Both the position numbers and the translations under genes were made by a program. Positions 58,101-64,000 of a DNA stretch of 64,000 bases are shown here, in pieces. The DNA comes from Leisingera sp. JC1 (GTDB taxonomy: Bacteria; Pseudomonadota; Alphaproteobacteria; Rhodobacterales; Rhodobacteraceae): assembly GCF_001679925.1 (NCBI RefSeq), contig NZ_LYUZ01000046.1, positions 40,108 to 104,107 on the forward strand, given 5' to 3'. The first letter of the stretch is position 1. Each line of letters begins with the position of its first letter. A model generated the notes under the pieces. That model was given only the letters and a program-made list of their open reading frames with translations. It had not been told where the DNA came from and searched no databases.

Positions 58101-58215
58101 TGCACCCGTTTCGCCTGGCGTCACCGCATCGTGACCTGCCGCATATGCCCATTGCCTTGCATTCACCCGGTGCTAAGGCTTTATCAGGCGAGTCCCGGTT
58201 TTATGGGTGAGAACG

Positions 58216-58704
58216 ATGGACAAGTACTTCAAACGCGCACTGCCGCATCCTTCGCTGCGCACGGTGATCATGGCGGGGCTCGGTGCGTTTCTGGCCATTG
58301 CGGCGCTGTCGCTGATGACCACCCACGCCAACCTCCTGTTGCTGATCGCGCCTTTCGGCGCCAGCTGCGTGCTGTTGTTCTCGGTCCCGGCCAGTCCGTT
58401 GTCGCAGCCCGCGCATGTGGTCGGCGGCCATGTGCTGGCGACCGCCGTCGCCCTGGCACTGAACGCGCTGCTGCCCGACACCTGGTGGGCGCTGGCACTG
58501 GCCGTGGGGCTGTCGATTGCCCTGATGGCAGCACTGCGGCTGACCCATCCGCCTGCGGGTGCCGACCCGCTGGTGGTCTTTGCCACCGATCCCGGTCTTT
58601 CCTTCCTGCTGTTCCCGGTGCTGACCGGAGCCGTCGCTCTGGTGGTGATTGCCGCGCTGTTCCACCGTTTCTCAGGCCATGACTACCCTCTGAAACAGAG
58701 CTGA
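58216..58704 (+). CDS. HPP family membrane protein
   Basis: 162 aa from ATG 58216 (MDKYFKRALPHPSLRTV). Four hydrophobic helices; LTHPPAGADPLVVF carries the HPP motif that names the family. Some members transport nitrite in plastids; bacterial function is not settled. Divergent from the DUF2937 gene. Confidence 0.88.
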   Translation: MDKYFKRALPHPSLRTVIMAGLGAFLAIAALSLMTTHANLLLLIAPFGASCVLLFSVPASPLSQPAHVVGGHVLATAVALALNALLPDTWWALALAVGLSIALMAALRLTHPPAGADPLVVFATDPGLSFLLFPVLTGAVALVVIAALFHRFSGHDYPLKQS

Positions 58705-58716
58705 GCGGGACTGGCC

Positions 58717-59190
58717 TCAGAGCGCCAGCATCGCCGCCACAGGCACCCGCAACGCCTGACCGAGGGCGCGCGAATCCGCGGCTTCCAGGTGGTAGCCGTC
58801 GGCTGCAGAGGCCCGCGCCACCTGGCCTGCATCAAAAAAGCCGCAGCCAAGCCGGTCTGCCAGCGCCTCGATCACGTCTGCCAGCGCCTCCGACTGTTCG
58901 ACCATCGCCGGGGTCACATCCGAGGTTTCGCACAGCGTCACCGGCGGCGGCGAAATCAGCAGCACCTGCGGCACCACCGGTTCCGGCATCCGCCAGGGGT
59001 GGTGGCGGATGATCTCCACCAGCCGCTCCAACCCGTCGCGGATCAGATGGTTGGGGCGGGTCTCGTAGATCTCGTTGGTGCCCAGCATGATCACCACCAG
59101 ATCCAGCGGCGCGTGGCTGTGCAGCAGCATCGGCAGCACCGCATCGCCGCGCATCTCGGCACAGGCGGTATGGCGGAAATGTCTGCAGTT
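58717..59190 (-). pseudogene. SGNH/GDSL hydrolase lacking its N-terminal half
   Basis: The C-terminal part of an SGNH hydrolase is readable (MRGDAVLPMLLHSHAPLDLVVIMLGTNEIY, ending GYHLEAADSRALGQALRVPVAA, with block III GTNE and the catalytic His region DGYHLE). The N-terminal GDS nucleophile block is absent: past about 59190 the sequence becomes A+T-rich and unrelated. The frame runs on to 59274 with nonsense-like residues. The gene was probably cut by the adjoining islet. Confidence 0.75.
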
Positions 59191-59328
59191 CCCTTTGCAC
59201 CGCTTGCAACTTTCAGTAATGTTCCTACAACACTTTCTAAAAATGCAGCAAGAGCTCTCTCCCGAACAACTCATTCCGATTGAGTTTCATCGGAAGTTTA
59301 CTGACCACTCCACTCGCAGTCATAAGTG

Positions 59329-60543
59329 ATGTTAACGCCTATACACAGAAAGTTTAAGTTTCTCCTCCTCGTCTTTTTGTGCGCCTACATTTTTATTCCC
59401 AACCTTCTGGTTAGCACCAGCCGCTACAAGGCAGATCCCGACCAGACCGAGTGTAGGAAAACTGGAGCACAGGACCCTTCAAATCGAATTCATTTTCCTC
59501 GACCTACTGATAGAAACTCCACAATTAAGAAAATAAAGCTGACCGACACTGGGGCACTTGTCGACCGTTGCGACTGGACGGACGCGCTCTTAGAGCTGAC
59601 CAGAGTCGATGAGCCACAAGTTGTCATTCTTTATATCCACGGCTGGAAGCATAATGCAGAAGAAGGCGACACTGATTTAGAGAACTTTCGTTCCTTCGTT
59701 TCCGAAGTAGCCTCCGATGAAGAAAGGCAAGTAGTAGGAATTTATGTAGGCTGGGATGCGGCTACAAACATTGGCCCACTCGAAAATCTGACATTCTGGA
59801 GCACAAAAGCCACAGCCGATCGAATTAGCCAATCCGCTATTATTTCGAAACTGATTGGGGCTATAGACAACATCAGAGATAGAAAGGGCGGAAAGCGGGA
59901 TCAAGTAGTTCTCATTGGTCATAGTTTTGGAGCGAGAATTCTGTTCTCTGCTACTTCACAAATACTGCTGCACAGCCTTCAAAGTGCTTACCCGAATGTC
60001 GCCAGCGAAGAAAGGACCTCATCAGGGAGAAGAAAGATTGTCTATAGGGAGCTCGAAGGGCCTGCGGATCAAATTATTCTTTTAAACCCGGCATTTGAGG
60101 CTTCCATTTACACAGCTCTAGACAGCGTTAAGCGCGTTCGCAAGGAACGGTTCAGAAGAGATCAGCAGCCAATACTAGTAACGATTTCAACGACAAATGA
60201 TTTTGCCACAAAACTATTTTTTCCGCTTGGTCAATGGGTCGGCTTGCTACGTCGCCCGGCTCAGCTAACATCGATTGGAAACTTTTCCGACTACTTCACA
60301 CACTCTCTCACTAAAGACGAATCATGCTCAAAAGTGCACGAGAAGGTGGATTTCTGGGCGGACTCCTACTGCAATTCTAAGATACACCTTTCTCGCACCG
60401 ATGACGAACAGCGCAACAATCCATTTCTTGTTGTTTCAACCAACAAGTACGTTCTGGATGGTCATAATGGCATTTGGAACAAAGACTTCCGAGCGTGGCT
60501 TCAAAACTTTATTCAAGAATCTGAAACAAACAAAATAAACTAG
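59329..60543 (+). CDS. A+T-rich alpha/beta hydrolase-like protein with N-terminal membrane anchor
   Basis: 404 aa from ATG 59329 (GTG 59326 also possible; no clear ribosome site). A hydrophobic N-terminus (KFLLLVFLCAYIFIPNLLV) suggests a signal anchor. VVILYIHGWKHNAEEGDTD is the oxyanion region, and VVLIGHSFGARILFS the nucleophile elbow (GHSFG). Codon and base composition are unlike the neighbours, pointing to horizontal transfer. No partner genes are present, so its role is unknown. Confidence 0.82.
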   Translation: MLTPIHRKFKFLLLVFLCAYIFIPNLLVSTSRYKADPDQTECRKTGAQDPSNRIHFPRPTDRNSTIKKIKLTDTGALVDRCDWTDALLELTRVDEPQVVILYIHGWKHNAEEGDTDLENFRSFVSEVASDEERQVVGIYVGWDAATNIGPLENLTFWSTKATADRISQSAIISKLIGAIDNIRDRKGGKRDQVVLIGHSFGARILFSATSQILLHSLQSAYPNVASEERTSSGRRKIVYRELEGPADQIILLNPAFEASIYTALDSVKRVRKERFRRDQQPILVTISTTNDFATKLFFPLGQWVGLLRRPAQLTSIGNFSDYFTHSLTKDESCSKVHEKVDFWADSYCNSKIHLSRTDDEQRNNPFLVVSTNKYVLDGHNGIWNKDFRAWLQNFIQESETNKIN

Positions 60544-60584
60544 TTCATTTCCCACAGTTCTGTTCGTTGCCACTCACTGGGGGC

Positions 60585-60610
60585 AAGAAGGGAGCCGGCC
60601 GGCCCCCTTT
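60585..60610. terminator. Possible bidirectional hairpin between the hydrolase and proS
   Basis: GGGAGCCGG (60590-60598) and CCGGCCCCC (60599-60607) can pair with a wobble, with TTT after it on the plus strand; the loop would be very short. It sits between convergent genes. Confidence 0.35.
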
Positions 60611-60641
60611 CCATGATTTTCAAACTGTTGTGCAGCGAAGC

Positions 60642-61997
60642 TCAGAAGCCGCGCCCGGTGGGATGCGCCTTGTAGACCTCGACCACCTTCTTGACCGCTT
60701 CTTCCGGCGACAGTTCCTCACTTTCACCCGTGCGGCGGGAGGTCAGCTCGACCACGCCGTTCTTCAGCCCGCGCGGGCCGACGGTAATGCGCCAGGGCAG
60801 ACCGATCAGGTCCATGGTGGCGAACTTGCCGCCCGCACGCTCGTTGCGGTCATCGTACAGCGGGTCCAGACCGGCGGCGGTCAGCGCCGCATAGAGCTGG
60901 TTGCAGGCCGCATCCGCCTCGTCGTCGCCCTGCTTGAGGTTGACGATGCCGCAGTGGAACGGGGTCACGCCTTCGGGCCAGATGATGCCCTTGTCGTCGT
61001 GGCTGGCCTCGATGATCGCACCCAGCAGGCGTGAGACGCCGATGCCGTGGGAGCCCATGTGGACCGGCACGTTCTTGCCGTCGGGGCCCTGCACGGTGGC
61101 GCCCATGGCGTCGGAATACTTGGTGCCGAAATAGAAGATCTGGCCGACCTCGATACCGCGGGCAACGCGGCGGCGCTCCTCGGGGATCTGGTTGAACAGC
61201 GCCTCGTCGTGGGTCTCGTCGGTGCGGGCGTATTTGGAGGTGAACTCCTCCAGCACGCTCTGGCACTGCTCGACGCTGTCATAGTCGATCTCACGGTCGC
61301 CGAAGGTCAGATCGGTGACGGCGCTGTCATAGAACACTTCGGACTCGCCGGTGTCGGCCAGCACCAGGAATTCATGGGTGTCATCACCGCCAATGGGGCC
61401 GGAGTCGGCCCGCATCGGGATCGCCTGCAGGCCCATCCGCTCATAGGTGCGCAGGTAGCTGACCAGGTGGCGGTTGTAGGCGTGCAGCGCGTCTTCCTTG
61501 GTCAGGTCGAAGTTGTAGCCGTCCTTCATGTAGAATTCGCGGCCGCGCATCACGCCGAAGCGCGGGCGGATCTCGTCGCGGAACTTCCACTGGATCTGGT
61601 ACATGGTCAGCGGCAGGTCCTTGTAGCTGCTGACATGGGCGCGGAAGATGTCGGTGATCAGCTCTTCGGCGGTGGGGGTGAACAGCATGTCGCGGTCATG
61701 CCGGTCCTTCACCCGCAGCATCTCCTGGCCGTAAGCCTCGTAGCGGCCCGACTCGCGCCACAGGTCGGCGGACTGCATGGTCGGCATCTGCATCGGAATG
61801 TGGCCCGCGCGGATCTGCTCGTCATGCACGATGCTTTCGATCTTTTTCAGCACCTTGAAGCCCAAGGGCAGCCAGGAATAGATCCCGGCGGCGGATTGCT
61901 TGATCATCCCGGCGCGCAGCATCAGCCGGTGGCTGACGATCTGGGCTTCCGAGGGGTTCTCTTTCAGAACCGGCAGAAAATAGCGGGACAGGCGCAT
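60642..61997 (-). CDS. proS: Proline--tRNA ligase
   Basis: 451 aa from ATG 61997 ([18 protein letters not shown]). This is the short bacterial form without the editing insertion, usual in alphaproteobacteria. Class II motifs: [54 protein letters not shown]-terminal anticodon-binding domain. A longer upstream frame to 62243 runs through repeat sequence and is not coding. Confidence 0.97.
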   Translation of the reverse strand: MRLSRYFLPVLKENPSEAQIVSHRLMLRAGMIKQSAAGIYSWLPLGFKVLKKIESIVHDEQIRAGHIPMQMPTMQSADLWRESGRYEAYGQEMLRVKDRHDRDMLFTPTAEELITDIFRAHVSSYKDLPLTMYQIQWKFRDEIRPRFGVMRGREFYMKDGYNFDLTKEDALHAYNRHLVSYLRTYERMGLQAIPMRADSGPIGGDDTHEFLVLADTGESEVFYDSAVTDLTFGDREIDYDSVEQCQSVLEEFTSKYARTDETHDEALFNQIPEERRRVARGIEVGQIFYFGTKYSDAMGATVQGPDGKNVPVHMGSHGIGVSRLLGAIIEASHDDKGIIWPEGVTPFHCGIVNLKQGDDEADAACNQLYAALTAAGLDPLYDDRNERAGGKFATMDLIGLPWRITVGPRGLKNGVVELTSRRTGESEELSPEEAVKKVVEVYKAHPTGRGF

Positions 61998-62100
61998 CTT
62001 GGCTCCATCGGTGATGTGGGTTCGAGTTCCCGCCCGGTTTAGTGGGTGATGGGGGTGCGGGCAAGAGGAGGTTCCAATGCATTCGGGATACGGCCCTAGT

Positions 62101-62195
62101 GCAACACAAGGCCCGGGCCGGACCTTGGGCTGGCGCGAATGCGCCTGACCGGGGGAAAGGTCAGGCGCGGGCCGTGCCACTGCGTGACACGTCCC
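62101..62195. repeat. Dispersed palindromic repeat, copy B
   Basis: Aligned with copy A at 48915-49012: both start GCAACACAAGGCCCG and share AAGGTCAGGCGCGGGCCGTG and a CACGTCCC end. Left arm GGCCCGGGCCGGACCTT differs from the complement of the right arm at two positions. Lies between proS and the BCCT gene. Confidence 0.75.
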
Positions 62196-62204
62196 CCAAA
62201 AGAA

Positions 62205-62236
62205 AACTGCGGGCGCCGGGACGCCCGCAGTTCTTT
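62205..62236 (-). terminator. Intrinsic terminator after the BCCT gene
   Basis: AACTGCGGGCG (62205-62215) and CGCCCGCAGTT (62222-62232) are perfect complements with a short loop; an A-run lies at 62203-62206, giving a T-run on the minus strand. It follows the BCCT stop by about 25 bp. Confidence 0.9.
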
Positions 62237-62258
62237 CTCCCAAGATTTTTGTGTCGCT

Positions 62259-63860
<1,602 letters not shown>

Positions 63861-64000
63861 GACGCCTCCCCTCTTACTCGTTAATTCTGCCTCAAGTGTC
63901 GCATTAAATTCGGAAATCTCCTAATTTGCGCCGCAAACCCGCCCTGGGGCCGGTATGCGCCCTGCTCTCAGCATGATGTCGCTTTTGCCGCATTCTGGCG

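Noticed and set aside
62001..62243. N-terminal extension of proS
   Set aside because: The frame is open, but it runs through the dispersed repeat and does not match the family; the conserved start [11 protein letters not shown] is at 61997.

Overview
The window is about 64 kb of G+C-rich bacterial chromosome. Gene content and protein style point to an alphaproteobacterium of the Roseobacter group (Rhodobacteraceae; Leisingera, Phaeobacter or Ruegeria would fit): PHA metabolism genes with PhaR, LdtR-type MarR regulator, SdhE, a short (451 aa) ProS, lolCD-like genes and a BCCT osmolyte transporter. This is inference from protein families; there is no rRNA or other decisive marker in the window. 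I found no tRNA, rRNA, CRISPR array, insertion sequence or prophage.

Layout. 1-4.8 kb: two glutamine-synthetase-like enzymes around a class-I amidotransferase plus a PuuB-like FAD oxidase, a gamma-glutamyl-amine catabolic set. 5-7 kb: DegT-type aminotransferase and two small membrane proteins. 7.1-14.5 kb: polyhydroxyalkanoate locus (phaR, phaP, phaC, phaZ) in which phaR is separated from phaP by an epimerase gene and an adenylate cyclase-TPR gene; CTGC-N3-GCAG sites that fit the PhaR motif lie upstream of phaP and between phaC and phaZ. 14.5-19.6 kb: hydrolases, a VOC protein, a DUF4105 protein. 19.9-21.8 kb: thrS. 22.0-24.6 kb: a complete bufferin (copper-binding RiPP) operon: DUF2282 precursor, MNIO/DUF692 enzyme, DUF2063 partner and DoxX membrane protein. 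24.7-31.3 kb: housekeeping genes (ArsC-like, cold-shock protein, folA, thyA, gloA, ldtR, sdhE, aminotransferase).

31.3-33.5 kb is a tightly coupled set of three or four unknown envelope-type genes. 33.5-45.2 kb is mixed metabolism: NmrA-like reductase, EF-hand protein, a cNMP-binding adenylate cyclase, deaminase, MATE pump, NicO/DUF1007 metal transport, PPK2 and a PLP decarboxylase. 45.4-48.1 kb: a site-2 protease homologue whose C-terminus looks frameshifted, then parE. 48.1-50.0 kb is an A+T-rich islet followed by a strongly palindromic repeat region. 50-58.7 kb: small unknown membrane proteins, a Tag-family glycosylase, a HExxH lipoprotein, DMT transporter, methyltransferase, bactofilin, lolD and the lolC/E-type permease, DUF2937 and HPP proteins. 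58.7-60.6 kb: an SGNH hydrolase lacking its N-terminal half, abutting an A+T-rich islet that carries an alpha/beta hydrolase. 60.6-63.9 kb: proS and a BCCT transporter.

The most noteworthy system is the bufferin operon at 22.0-24.6 kb. The most poorly explained items are the unknown cassette at 31.3-33.5 kb, the two A+T-rich islets (next to parE and next to proS), and a dispersed palindromic repeat present at 48.9 kb, 49.2 kb and 62.1 kb.
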